A program made the position numbers and the translations under genes. Of a DNA stretch of 64,000 nucleotides, positions 36,244 through 44,652 are shown piece after piece. A model generated the notes under the pieces. That model was not told the DNA's origin. It saw only the letters and a program-made list of their open reading frames with translations, and did not search any database. The DNA is from Maritalea myrionectae DSM 19524. GTDB taxonomy: Bacteria; Pseudomonadota; Alphaproteobacteria; Rhizobiales; Devosiaceae. The stretch covers positions 83,501 through 147,500 of the forward strand of contig NZ_AUHV01000006.1 of NCBI RefSeq assembly GCF_000423365.1. Reading direction: 5' to 3'. Numbering within the stretch: the stretch's first letter is position 1; the number at the start of each line of letters is the position of its first letter.

Positions 36244-37136
36244 TTCTCACCCGACTTATCGCCCAACACATCCTTTAGGCTTTTGGTGGCGCTGCCCGGG
36301 CGCAGCGGTTTTTGCTGACTTTCGTGCGGCGTCCATCCCATCAACCACAGCAGATCAAGGGTCGCGCGACAGCGGCCATCTTCATCGGTGAACTGATCCG
36401 CATAAAATTCAACCACCTTGGTCAAAAGGCCGCGGCTGACAAAGTTTTGTGGCCGTTCGAGCAGTGGGTTTGATGCCCCGAACTGGCGCAGCTCTTCCAT
36501 CAGGGCGATGGGATGCCCATAGCGCACCACATGATGTTCCAAATCTGTTACGGGGAGGGCAAATCCGCCCCGTTGCAACAAAGCGCCGCCATCACGAATG
36601 TCGATAAAGGGCGCGACGCGGGCATAGGCGCCGCCTGAATGGGCGACATCAGCGTTGAGCCATGCTTGGCGCAATTCGGTGAGACTGTCGCCGCCAAGCG
36701 CGGCCACAACACAAAGCCCATCGGGGCGCAAATAGCGCTGCGCCTGGACGAAAAAGCCCGGCACATCATCCATCATATGTAGATCCGCCAGCGACACGAT
36801 TAGATCATAATCATTATGAGGCAAATCAAGGCGCGCGGGATCGTAAAAAGGAACGTCGCCTTTTGCGTCGGACGGCAGAGTGAGGCCATACTCGAAATTG
36901 ATTGGCCCTTCTGCTGATTTGATGTTTTGCGCAAAAAAGTCGGGGTGTGGGGCCAGTAATAGCGCTTTCTCAAATTTCCGGGTGATGGTGCTCAAACGAT
37001 CTTTCAGATCATTGATCATTAGATCGGCGATAAAATTGTCTGGCCCTGAGGCGGTTTGGAAAATGCTGGCCTTTTGCAATCGTTTTGCAATAAGCTCCCG
37101 ATCAAACAATTTTTTAACCTGATTTTTTTGTGCCAT
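36240..37136 (-). CDS. BioC/NDUFAF5-like methyltransferase-domain protein
   Basis: 298 residues from ATG 37136 (MAQKNQVKKLFDRELIAKRL). The SAM domain carries LLLAPHPDFFAQNI, NDYDLIVSLADLHMMDDVPGF and LRPDGLCVVAALGGDSL. The pattern L.R.LM.DLR..G matches the alphaproteobacterial group related to mitochondrial NDUFAF5 (complex I assembly) and to BioC. The usual Gly-rich motif I is poorly kept (ALLLAPHPDF). Divergent from comF, the common rhizobial arrangement. Confidence 0.85.
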   Translation of the reverse strand: MAQKNQVKKLFDRELIAKRLQKASIFQTASGPDNFIADLMINDLKDRLSTITRKFEKALLLAPHPDFFAQNIKSAEGPINFEYGLTLPSDAKGDVPFYDPARLDLPHNDYDLIVSLADLHMMDDVPGFFVQAQRYLRPDGLCVVAALGGDSLTELRQAWLNADVAHSGGAYARVAPFIDIRDGGALLQRGGFALPVTDLEHHVVRYGHPIALMEELRQFGASNPLLERPQNFVSRGLLTKVVEFYADQFTDEDGRCRATLDLLWLMGWTPHESQQKPLRPGSATKSLKDVLGDKSGEN

Positions 37137-37149
37137 TGAAAGACCTTTC

Positions 37150-37938
37150 ATGTCAGGGCGTTGGACCGGTAAAGGCATCGCAAACGCTACAAATGCGCGG
37201 GTAGTGCGGACATTCAAAGCATTGTCGCTTGGGGTGTTGGATAGGGTTTTTCCCCCGGTGTGTCTAGCCTGCGATGCGGCAATTTCTGACCATCAGCATC
37301 TGTGTGCGCCCTGTTGGGCGCAATTGTCGCCGATCACTGCGCCGATTTGCCCCGTGATGGGCTTGCCCTTTGCCATGGATTTGGGGCGCGACGCCAAAAG
37401 CGCTGAGGCGTTGGCGCAGCCGCCAGCTTTTGATCGGGCGCGCTATGCGGTGCGGTTTAACGATAAAGCGCGGGAAATTGTTCATCATTTGAAATATCGT
37501 GATCGCCACGATATGGCGCGGTTTTGTGCCCGGATGATGGCGCATGCGGCACCCGAATTCTGGGCGGGCGACGGGGTGATTGTGCCGGTGCCCTTGCATT
37601 GGCGGCGGCACTTGTCGCGCCGCTACAATCAATCCGGGTTGCTGGCCCGCGCATTGGCGCGAGAGACGGGGCTGCCGGTGGATTTTGAACTGGTGCGGCG
37701 TATTAGATCGACCCAACAACAGGTGGGGTTGTCGGCCAGGGCGCGGGCGCAAAATGTGCGTGGCGCGTTTGCGGTCAATGAAATGGCGCTGGAGCGGCGT
37801 TTGGGGCGGCGGATCATATTGGTGGACGATGTGATGACGACCGGGGCCACAATCACAGCCCTAGCCAAATTGCTTCGTTCGCATTATATCACTCAAGTTG
37901 ATGTTATTTGCTTTGCGCGGGTTACCTCCCAACCCTGA
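37150..37938 (+). CDS. comF: ComF-family phosphoribosyltransferase-like protein
   Basis: 262 residues. The Cys-rich start (FPPVCLACDAAISDHQHLCAPCW) forms a zinc finger and ends in a PRTase fold with VPLHWRRHLSRRYNQSGLLA and the PRPP loop ILVDDVMTTGATITA. ComF proteins are linked to DNA uptake and replication fork repair. The ORF starts 13 bp from the divergent methyltransferase start and is followed by grxC. Confidence 0.93.
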   Translation: MSGRWTGKGIANATNARVVRTFKALSLGVLDRVFPPVCLACDAAISDHQHLCAPCWAQLSPITAPICPVMGLPFAMDLGRDAKSAEALAQPPAFDRARYAVRFNDKAREIVHHLKYRDRHDMARFCARMMAHAAPEFWAGDGVIVPVPLHWRRHLSRRYNQSGLLARALARETGLPVDFELVRRIRSTQQQVGLSARARAQNVRGAFAVNEMALERRLGRRIILVDDVMTTGATITALAKLLRSHYITQVDVICFARVTSQP

Positions 37939-37969
37939 TGGCGCAAACGAAGAGTATGAGAAGTGAAAT

Positions 37970-38239
37970 ATGCCGAAGATTGAGCTTTATACAACGCCAA
38001 CTTGCCCCTATTGCTTGGCCGCAAAGGCGTTGCTGAACAAAAAAGAAGTTGCCTTCACCGAGATTACTGTGGTGGGCCACCCGCAAGAGCGGGAAAAAAT
38101 GATTGCGCGTGCCAATGGCAAACAAACGGTGCCGCAAATCTTTATCGATGATTTTCATGTGGGCGGATTTGATGAGCTTGCCGCGATGGATCGTGCAGGC
38201 AAGCTTGACCCGATGCTTGAAGGGCGTGCCGCCTCCTAA
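37970..38239 (+). CDS. grxC: Glutaredoxin 3
   Basis: 89 residues, MPKIELYTTPTCPYC with the dithiol site Cys12-Pro-Tyr-Cys15, the cis-Pro TVPQIFI strand and the GGFDELAAMDRAGKLD ending. It reduces disulfides with glutathione in the cytoplasm. It follows comF and precedes the nitrilase-family gene in the order typical of rhizobia. Confidence 0.96.
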   Translation: MPKIELYTTPTCPYCLAAKALLNKKEVAFTEITVVGHPQEREKMIARANGKQTVPQIFIDDFHVGGFDELAAMDRAGKLDPMLEGRAAS

Positions 38240-38253
38240 ATGAGGTGAAACCA

Positions 38254-39087
38254 ATGAAAATTGCCGCACTGCAAATGCGCAGTTCCATGCAGGCTGATGA
38301 CAATATTGACGCCATTGCGCAGGCGGCGCAGGCTGCTGCCTCGCAAGGGGTGAGCTATTTGCAAACCCCGGAAATGTCGGTGATGTTTGCCGAGCGGCGT
38401 GCGCAGCTTGATGATTGGGCCACGGACGAGAATGTCGAGCGCACCCTTGGCGGATTGGCAGATATTGCGCGTAACAATGCGCTGTTTTTGCATGTGGGCT
38501 CGATGGCGGTGCCCGCCGGTGATGGTCGGCTTTACAACCGCGCCTATCTGTTTTCGCCCAATGGTGATCTGTTAGAGACTTACGAAAAAATCCATTTGTT
38601 TGACGCGGACGTGGAAGGGGACGATCCCTATCGCGAGAGCGACAATTATCGGCCGGGCGAGCGGGCGGTTGTGTGTCCTGTTGGGGCGCTGAACCTTGGT
38701 TTTTCTATTTGCTATGACATGCGGTTTGCCCATCTTTATGCGGCATTGCGCGAGGCGGAAGCCAATGTGATGGCGGTGCCTGCGGCGTTCACGGTGCCAA
38801 CGGGTGAAGCCCATTGGCACGCCTTGTTGCGGGCGCGGGCGATTGAAACGGGCAGCTTTGTGGTGGCGGCGGCGCAAGGTGGCGCGCATGAAAATGGCCG
38901 CAATACCTATGGTCATTCGCTCATTATTGACCCGTGGGGGCGCATTTTGGCCGAAAAAGCGGACGATGAGCCCGGTTTGATTATTGCGCCGCTCGATTTA
39001 AGCCTTATAAAGGAGGCCCGAATGCGGTTGCCGACATTTGCCAACCGGCGTGAATTTTCGTTAAGCGTTAACCGACACATGTCATAA
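38254..39087 (+). CDS. Nitrilase-superfamily carbon-nitrogen hydrolase (Nit2/omega-amidase-like)
   Basis: 277 residues from ATG 38254. The Glu-Lys-Cys triad is present: Glu in LQTPEMSVMF, Lys in TYEKIHLFDAD, Cys in GFSICYDMRFAHLY. The sequence resembles the Nit2/omega-amidase branch, which hydrolyses alpha-ketoglutaramate or deaminated glutathione; the latter would fit its place after glutaredoxin. Length is normal. Confidence 0.93.
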   Translation: MKIAALQMRSSMQADDNIDAIAQAAQAAASQGVSYLQTPEMSVMFAERRAQLDDWATDENVERTLGGLADIARNNALFLHVGSMAVPAGDGRLYNRAYLFSPNGDLLETYEKIHLFDADVEGDDPYRESDNYRPGERAVVCPVGALNLGFSICYDMRFAHLYAALREAEANVMAVPAAFTVPTGEAHWHALLRARAIETGSFVVAAAQGGAHENGRNTYGHSLIIDPWGRILAEKADDEPGLIIAPLDLSLIKEARMRLPTFANRREFSLSVNRHMS

Positions 39088-39121
39088 TCGAGATGTATCG
39101 TTAAGTTAAAAGGTGAACTTC

Positions 39122-39571
39122 GTGATTCAGTATTCGCTCATCTGCGAGAATGATCATAAATTTGAAGCGTGGTTTAAAAATGCCAGCGCCTATGATGTGC
39201 AGTCTGAAAAAGGCGTTTTGGAATGCCCTTTGTGTGGCACCCGCACAGTCAATAAAGCGCTGATGGCACCCGCCGTGGGCAAAAAGTCCAATCAAAAAGC
39301 TGAAGCCGCACCACAAAAGACCATGGCGTTGTCTGCTGGCCATCCTGAGCAGCAAGAAGTGCGCGAAGCCTTGCGCCGTTTGCGCTCCAAAGTGGAGAGC
39401 GAGGCGGAATATGTGGGCGATCGGTTTGCCGAAGAGGCCCGCAAAATGGCTGACGATGCCGAGCAAAAGCGCGGTATCTATGGCGAAGCCACAGCCGAAG
39501 AAGTTACCTCATTGATTGAAGATGAGATTGACTTTATGCCGCTGCCTCGCCTGCCCGAAGAGCATAATTAG
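39122..39571 (+). CDS. DUF1178-family protein
   Basis: 149 residues from GTG 39122 (AAAGGTG five bases before). VIQYSLICENDHKFEAWF and the CPLCGTRTV pair give the conserved Cys pattern of DUF1178, likely a zinc-ribbon N-terminal domain, followed by a helical LRRLRSKVESEAEYVGDRFAEEARKM region and the terminal DFMPLPRLPE motif. Function unknown. An in-frame GTG lies three codons upstream. It is the last gene of the comF-grxC-hydrolase run. Confidence 0.85.
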   Translation: MIQYSLICENDHKFEAWFKNASAYDVQSEKGVLECPLCGTRTVNKALMAPAVGKKSNQKAEAAPQKTMALSAGHPEQQEVREALRRLRSKVESEAEYVGDRFAEEARKMADDAEQKRGIYGEATAEEVTSLIEDEIDFMPLPRLPEEHN

Positions 39572-39615
39572 GTTTTAGCTGTGCGGCAGTTTTGGTTGCT
39601 GCGCTTGCTTTACGG

Positions 39616-39724
39616 CACCCCGGTATTTTTTACGCGCCGCCACCGGTCGCTTTGCTCCCGTCCCCGGCACCCCCGGGATTTTGCGCGCCGCCGTCGTTCG
39701 CTTCGCTCACTACCCCGGCATCCC
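39616..39724. repeat. Imperfect tandem repeat, period about 50 bp, two copies
   Basis: Two adjacent copies share ATTTT, GCGCCGCC, CGCT..GCTC and CCCCGGCA blocks in the same order: copy 1 about 39616-39668 and copy 2 about 39669-39724. The stretch from 39572 to 39928 between DUF1178 and the MFS gene (357 bp) is C-rich and has no gene I can support. Confidence 0.55.
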
Positions 39725-39928
39725 CGCCAATTGGTGCCCCTCACAAACGCAGTGCAAGTGAGGGAAAAGAGTGGACGAGCATAGCGAGGACCCCGAAACC
39801 TTCAGGTTTCGCGCCGTCGCAGGCCGATGCGCAGCAACGAATAGCCGTGAGACAAAACTAACTTACCACCCCGCGCCAAGTGATACACCGCTCGACCATC
39901 ATCCGGCCTGGTGCCCCCAAACCCATAC

Positions 39929-41182
39929 CTACTCTGCATTTTCCTCATTGGCTTGCTCCGTCGCCCATTGTCCGGCGGCCTCAACAGCAATTGGAGAGGC
40001 CGAGGGGACGACGCCGAGATAGCTTTCTGTCTCGCTTGGTGGGGTGATCGGGCGCTGGGTCATCCGATAGAGCGCGAATAAGGTGATGAATAGGCAGGTG
40101 GTGGCGAGCATGATCCAGAACATATGGGAGCCAAACATCTGCATCACGGTACCTGCCGCCAGCGGGCCGAGGATCGCGCCAAGGCCAAATGTGAGGGCTA
40201 GGCCGCCCGAGGCCGCGGGCATATCTTCGGTTGGCAGCGCATCGTTTACATAGGCGAGCAGCAGCGCATAGAGGGGCATGGTCACCCCGCCTGAGAGGAA
40301 GGCGATGGCCAGAAGCGCGGGTTGGTTGTCGCCGATGCTGGCGCCAATCAGGCAGAAGATTGCCCCGAGGCCGGAGGTGGCGAAAATGACATAGCGCCGG
40401 TCGACCCGGTCGGAGATCCAGCCAATGGGCACCTGCATCAGTAAGGGGCCGGTAAACAGCATGGCCATAAGCAGCGCCACCTGGGGCGGCGAAAGACCAA
40501 TGCGCGCGCCATAGACCGGGCTCATGCCAGCTTGCGTCGCGTAAATAGTGCCGAGAAAGAAAATGCCGACGGTGCCGAGCGGCGACCCGCGAAACAGCTC
40601 AATCAATGGCATGGGGCGCGACATTTCAGCTGCGGGTGTGGGCGAGACTGACAAGAGGATAGGCCCAAATGAAATCGACACCAAAATAGAGGCGACGATA
40701 AAAAGCGACGCGGTTGCTGCATCGCCGAGGGCAAGCAACCCCTGGGCGCCGATAACGCCGAGCGTTTGGGCAATCATATAGATTGAAAGAATTTGACCAC
40801 GGTTCTGGTTGGTGGCTTCGGCATTGAGCCAGCTTTCCGCGGTCACATAGATGCCCGCCATGCAAAACCCGATCAAGACGCGCAGGACGATCCACGCCCA
40901 AGGCTCGACCACCAGCGTTAAAGCGATAAGGCCTGCAGACATAAAGCTACCCACCGCCGCAAAAGCACGCACATGGCCCACGCGCCGGATCATGATTGGC
41001 GCCGACCGTGCGCCCAATAAAAAGCCGCCGAAATAAGCAGATGTGACTACGGCCAGCGCACTGGCGGAAAAGCCTTCAATGTCGCCGCGCACACCCACAA
41101 GCGTGAACTGCATGCCATTGCCAAGCATGATAAAAAAGATACCGACGAGTAGCGGCAAAATGCCGAGATAAAGCTGTTTCAT
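39929..41182 (-). CDS. MFS transporter (YcaD-like)
   Basis: 417 residues from ATG 41182. Twelve hydrophobic helices; the loop motif GARSAPIMIRRVGHVRAFA after helix 2 and WISDRVDRRYVIFA in the middle are the two MFS motif A copies. YVTAESWLNAEATNQNRGQ is characteristic of the YcaD/YfkF-like group of sugar-transporter-related MFS proteins, of unknown substrate. Length is normal for the family. Confidence 0.92.
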   Translation of the reverse strand: MKQLYLGILPLLVGIFFIMLGNGMQFTLVGVRGDIEGFSASALAVVTSAYFGGFLLGARSAPIMIRRVGHVRAFAAVGSFMSAGLIALTLVVEPWAWIVLRVLIGFCMAGIYVTAESWLNAEATNQNRGQILSIYMIAQTLGVIGAQGLLALGDAATASLFIVASILVSISFGPILLSVSPTPAAEMSRPMPLIELFRGSPLGTVGIFFLGTIYATQAGMSPVYGARIGLSPPQVALLMAMLFTGPLLMQVPIGWISDRVDRRYVIFATSGLGAIFCLIGASIGDNQPALLAIAFLSGGVTMPLYALLLAYVNDALPTEDMPAASGGLALTFGLGAILGPLAAGTVMQMFGSHMFWIMLATTCLFITLFALYRMTQRPITPPSETESYLGVVPSASPIAVEAAGQWATEQANEENAE

Positions 41183-41318
41183 GTGGTCGCGTCCGCACAC
41201 TATTTGGTGTGATCAGGCTAACACGATTTGCGATTTGCCGCATTCGATTTTCGTTGGGGCGGGGCGCTTAACGTTGGTGCCGTGCTGACCGGACGAGAGC
41301 TTGGGTCATCGATTTATG

Positions 41319-41360
41319 TTGATACAGGTCAAAGAGCGGTACGGGCGAAGCTGCTATTGC
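41319..41360 (+). promoter_or_regulatory. FNR/FixK-type class II promoter upstream of the CBS-BON gene
   Basis: TTGATACAGGTCAA (41319-41332) matches the FNR/FixK box TTGAT-N4-(A/G)TCAA. A -10-like TATTGC follows at 41355-41360. The box centre (41325.5) would be at -41.5 from a start at 41367, exactly the spacing for an FNR-type activator. This predicts oxygen-limited expression of the small ORF and the CBS-BON gene. Confidence 0.65.
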
Positions 41361-41372
41361 TAAGGTGAGGCA

Positions 41373-41480
41373 ATGTCAGAGGACGTTCGTCATTTCATCT
41401 TGGACGGCTTTGCTGTTGTCTCTTTGTCGCACCGCCTTTTCTTAAGTCTGAGTCAATCAGGGCCTTGCGCAAATTTTTGA
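41373..41480 (+). CDS. Possible 35-residue small ORF behind the FNR box
   Basis: MSEDVRHFILDGFAVVSL opens a 35-codon frame with AAGGTGAGG seven bases upstream of ATG, a strong ribosome site. It begins about 6 bases after the predicted start point and ends 48 bp before the CBS-BON gene. No homology can be claimed. It may be a leader peptide, a small protein, or chance. Confidence 0.35.
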   Translation: MSEDVRHFILDGFAVVSLSHRLFLSLSQSGPCANF

Positions 41481-41528
41481 GAGTTTATTTCAATATCGCA
41501 AACCGAGGATTGAGAAGGGACGAAGACG

Positions 41529-42221
41529 ATGCAAGCACACGATATTATGACACCTAAGGTGATTACGGTGGAGCCGACCACGACAGTGGAAGAGGTATCC
41601 CATTTGATGATCGAGCACCATGTCAGTGCCCTGCCAGTTGTTGACGCTGAAGGGACGGTGCTGGGCATCGTCAGTGAGGGCGATTTGCTGCGGCGTGTTG
41701 AGGGCGCGAGTGACCACAAAAAGTCTTGGTGGTTGCGGTTTTTTGCCAACACGGATGACTCGGTGAAAGAGTTTGTGGCGTTGCGCGGTCGCTATGCGAA
41801 GGACGTGATGACGAAAAACGTCATTTGCGTTGATCCGGAAATGCAGGTGGGTGAAGTGGCGCGCATCCTTGCCAAAAACCACATCAAGCGCGTGCCGGTG
41901 GTGCAAGACAACAAGTTGCAGGGCATCGTCAGTCGCGCCAACCTGATGCATGCTTTGGCGGCGGTGCCGGCCCGATCCCTTAAATCGGTCTCGACCGATG
42001 TGGAAAAGCGCGACATCATACTGGAAGCCTTGTCTGCCGTGCCCAATTTAAACGTCAGCCACCTCAATGTGATTATTGATGGTGATGAAGTGGAAATTTG
42101 GGGTGTTGCCGCTTCCAATGAAGAAGAAAATGCCATGAAAATCGCCTTGGAAGGCATCGATGGCGTGAGCAAGGTCAACTTCAATTTGGGCCGCTTGCCC
42201 GGCTATGCCTGGGCGATTTAG
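41529..42221 (+). CDS. CBS-pair protein with C-terminal BON domain
   Basis: 230 residues. CBS 1 (residues 1-60: MTPKVITVEPTTTVEEVSHL, LGIVSEGDLLRR), CBS 2 (about 90-150: DVMTKNVICVDPEMQVGEVA, LQGIVSRANLM) and a BON domain (about 160-222: SHLNVIIDGDEVEIWGVAAS). CBS pairs bind adenosyl nucleotides; BON domains bind membranes or lipids. The protein is soluble. Proteins of this layout are often induced under low oxygen or stress, which agrees with the FNR-type box about 200 bp upstream. Confidence 0.92.
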   Translation: MQAHDIMTPKVITVEPTTTVEEVSHLMIEHHVSALPVVDAEGTVLGIVSEGDLLRRVEGASDHKKSWWLRFFANTDDSVKEFVALRGRYAKDVMTKNVICVDPEMQVGEVARILAKNHIKRVPVVQDNKLQGIVSRANLMHALAAVPARSLKSVSTDVEKRDIILEALSAVPNLNVSHLNVIIDGDEVEIWGVAASNEEENAMKIALEGIDGVSKVNFNLGRLPGYAWAI

Positions 42222-42240
42222 AGCTTGGGCAGCACGTCTC

Positions 42241-42263
42241 GATCCCGGCCTTGAGCCGGGATC
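42241..42263. repeat. CTTGA-loop palindrome (family member f)
   Basis: GATCCCGGC-CTTGA-GCCGGGATC: a perfect 9-bp stem around CTTGA, just after the CBS-BON stop and before the convergent chemoreceptor gene. It could also serve as a transcription stop. Related elements lie at 44.26-44.65 kb. Confidence 0.7.
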
Positions 42264-42303
42264 AATGGCAGTTTTGAATTCCGGCCGATACCAAAGCGCA
42301 CAA

Positions 42304-44007
42304 TTAAGCGGCCGCCGTTACATAGGCATTATTGGTCGCGACCTGTTCGATTTTGAAGGTGTCGACGATGTTGTCGAGATTGTGCGCCTGACTTTCACAC
42401 TGCTCAATTGCCGCATTTGTTTCTTCAACAAGGGCAGCATTCTGTTGCGCCATTTCATCAATTTGCCGCACGGCAAGACCAACTTCAGAGAGTATTGAGG
42501 CTTGTTCCGTCATGGCAACAGAGATCTCTTCAACCAAGGCGCTGCTGTAGGAGATTTTTTCTACGATCTGCCCGACCTGGCCGCTGGCGTCGGCCACCAG
42601 CTTGGTGCCCTGCACCACTTCCTGAGTTGATTTTTCAATCAGCTCTTTGATTTCGCGTGAGGATTCTGCCGCGGATTGGGCGAGACGGCGGACTTCCACC
42701 GCAACGACGGCAAAGCCTTTGCCCGCTTCTCCGGCGCGTGCTGCCTCCACCGACGCATTCAAGGCAAGCAAGTTGGTTTGAAACGCGATGTTGTCGATAA
42801 CCGTTATGATGTTTGAGATTTCCGTCGCTGATGCCGCAATGCCTTCCATGGCGCGATTGGCATTGCCCATGACTTCACCAACCGCAGTGGCGTCGCGCGA
42901 GACCTGCGTGGTTGCATTGGCGGCTTCGGATGCCTTTTTTTGCGTGTCGCTCACACCCGCTGAAATGCCTTCGACAGAGGCGGATGTCTCTTCAACAGCT
43001 GCCGCCTCTTTTGCTGTGCGATCACTCAGATCATTTGCCCCGGCCAAAATTTCAGTGGTTGCTGCGCGCAACGACATGGAGGTTTCTCTTAGGCGCTGCA
43101 CAATCGACTTGAACCGGTCCATAGTTTTATTGATGGCTTGGCGAACCTCGTCCAACTCCCCTTCGAAGGGGATGTCGATTTTTTGGGACAAATTGCCTTC
43201 ACTCATGCGCTCTAGCGCGTGGCCGAGTGCAACGACCGCCTTTTTCCGTCCTGTGACATCGGTGGCGTATTTCACCACTTTAAAAGGGCGCCCGTCCGCA
43301 TCCAGGATTGGGTTATAGGACGCTTGAATCCAGATGGAGTCTCCGTCTTTTCTCACCCGCTCATATTCTGCCGAGTCAAATTCGCCCCGTGCCAGGCGCG
43401 CCCAAAACTCTTTGTAATCGCTGCTGGCCGCTTCTTCCGGCTTCACAAAAATACGATGATGCTGACCGACCACTTCATCGAGCTGATAGCCAAGAGCATC
43501 AAGAAAATTCTGATTTGCGTGCAGTATGGTGCCGTCCAGGTCAAATTCGATAACGGCTTGCGAGCGTCCAATCGCGGTGATTTGGCCGTTCGTATCTGCG
43601 GCATGCAGTTTTTGCTCGGTAATGTCGGTGGCGAATTTGACCACCTTTATCGGTTTGCCGTTGGCATCGAAAATCGGGTTGTAGGAGGCTTGGATCCAGA
43701 CCTCGTCGCCATTTTTGTCAATGCGCTTGTACTGATCAGCAAAGAACTCACCCTTCGCCAATCGGGCCCAGAATTTTGCATAATGCTCACCGGCCGCATA
43801 TTCGGGTTCAACAAAGATGCGATGGTGTTGGCCGACGATTTCGTCCAACTCATATTTCAGCGTTGCCAGGAAGTTTGAGTTTGCCGATAGAATAGTGCCC
43901 TCAAGATCAAATTCGATCATGGCTTGCGATCTCGAAATGGCGTCAATAATTGACCGCGCTTCATTTGCGTCGACGGACTTTGCCTGTCCAAAAAGATGCC
44001 CAAACAT
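42304..44007 (-). CDS. Soluble methyl-accepting chemotaxis protein with two PAS domains
   Basis: 567 residues from ATG 44007 (AGAGG five bases upstream). There is no membrane helix. Two near-identical PAS/PAC modules (about residues 20-135 and 145-255; each with GQHHRIFV and WIQASYNPI.DA) are followed by a HAMP-like linker and the MCP signalling domain, whose hairpin tip is NIAFQTNLLALNASVEAARAGEAG. The PAS domains resemble the Aer/BdlA-type sensors, which bind flavin or haem; the cofactor cannot be told. It should feed CheA in the cytoplasm. No other che gene is in the window. Confidence 0.93.
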   Translation of the reverse strand: MFGHLFGQAKSVDANEARSIIDAISRSQAMIEFDLEGTILSANSNFLATLKYELDEIVGQHHRIFVEPEYAAGEHYAKFWARLAKGEFFADQYKRIDKNGDEVWIQASYNPIFDANGKPIKVVKFATDITEQKLHAADTNGQITAIGRSQAVIEFDLDGTILHANQNFLDALGYQLDEVVGQHHRIFVKPEEAASSDYKEFWARLARGEFDSAEYERVRKDGDSIWIQASYNPILDADGRPFKVVKYATDVTGRKKAVVALGHALERMSEGNLSQKIDIPFEGELDEVRQAINKTMDRFKSIVQRLRETSMSLRAATTEILAGANDLSDRTAKEAAAVEETSASVEGISAGVSDTQKKASEAANATTQVSRDATAVGEVMGNANRAMEGIAASATEISNIITVIDNIAFQTNLLALNASVEAARAGEAGKGFAVVAVEVRRLAQSAAESSREIKELIEKSTQEVVQGTKLVADASGQVGQIVEKISYSSALVEEISVAMTEQASILSEVGLAVRQIDEMAQQNAALVEETNAAIEQCESQAHNLDNIVDTFKIEQVATNNAYVTAAA

Positions 44008-44051
44008 CACAACCTCTTCTTTAATTTGATGACAATTTTAGGTTGATATTG

Positions 44052-44089
44052 TTAACAAGTCTTGTTTCAGCCGCTGAAAAACTTGTTAA
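44052..44089. promoter_or_regulatory. Nested inverted repeat upstream of the chemoreceptor gene
   Basis: TTAACAAGT (44052-44060) is a perfect complement of ACTTGTTAA (44081-44089), and inside lies TTTCAG-CCG-CTGAAA. It sits 45-82 bp upstream of the receptor start. Could be an operator or an RNA hairpin in the leader. Confidence 0.4.
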
Positions 44090-44260
44090 ATTTTAACCAT
44101 TTTGGATATTTTGCCGCGCATTTGAGATGGCGCTGCGTGCCGGCGGGGAATTGCAAGCCTCTTCGTTAAAACCGGGACTTTTGGGCACGGGATGCTGGGC
44201 ATAGTGCCGCCGCGCTGTGTCAAAGTATTGAGATAGGGCGACCGCACACCCTCCCGTCCT

Positions 44261-44279
44261 TACCGGGCATGACCCGGTA
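44261..44279. repeat. CTTGA-type palindrome (family member a)
   Basis: TACCGGG-CATGA-CCCGGTA, followed by ATCCA; preceded by CCGTCCT. The loop is CATGA instead of CTTGA. Confidence 0.65.
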
Positions 44280-44397
44280 ATCCATGTAGCAGCTGGGTTT
44301 CCCCCGGGGCTGGGTGGGTTCGCACCATGCGCAACAAGATGAACGGCGCATAATGTGACCTGCGTGGGTGAGCGTGCTGTTGCCTGCGCTGCCTGGA

Positions 44398-44418
44398 CCC
44401 TCGGGTCAAGCCCGAGGG
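44398..44418. repeat. CTTGA-type palindrome (family member b, reverse orientation)
   Basis: CCCTCGGG-TCAAG-CCCGAGGG with TGGA before and TGACG after; in the reverse strand the loop reads CTTGA. Confidence 0.7.
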
Positions 44419-44532
44419 TGACGGCGGGGGAGGCGATGAAAGGCTTTCAATGGATGGGGCCATCCCGGCCCTGAGCTGGCACCAATTGCTAGGTCGGTGT
44501 TTTGCTCGATGATCGCCATAAACCCAGCCGTC

Positions 44533-44555
44533 ATTGCAAGACTTGATCTTGCAAT
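44533..44555. repeat. CTTGA-type palindrome (family member d)
   Basis: ATTGCAAGA-CTTGA-TCTTGCAAT, preceded by CCGTC and followed by CCA. The 9-bp stem is perfect yet unlike the stems of the neighbouring copies. Confidence 0.7.
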
Positions 44556-44629
44556 CCAATTGCGATCTCAAAATTCTGAAGCGCAAGCGGAAAGAACTAC
44601 ATTTATCAGCAAGCGGGCAACTCAAATGG

Positions 44630-44652
44630 ATTACCGGATCAAGTCCGGTAAT
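44630..44652. repeat. CTTGA-type palindrome (family member e, reverse orientation)
   Basis: ATTACCGGA-TCAAG-TCCGGTAAT, preceded by TGG and followed by GACG. Perfect 9-bp stem. Confidence 0.7.

Noticed and set aside
44261..44652. Repeated palindromes as a CRISPR array
   Set aside because: Spacing is irregular, stems differ between copies, orientations alternate, and no cas genes are present.
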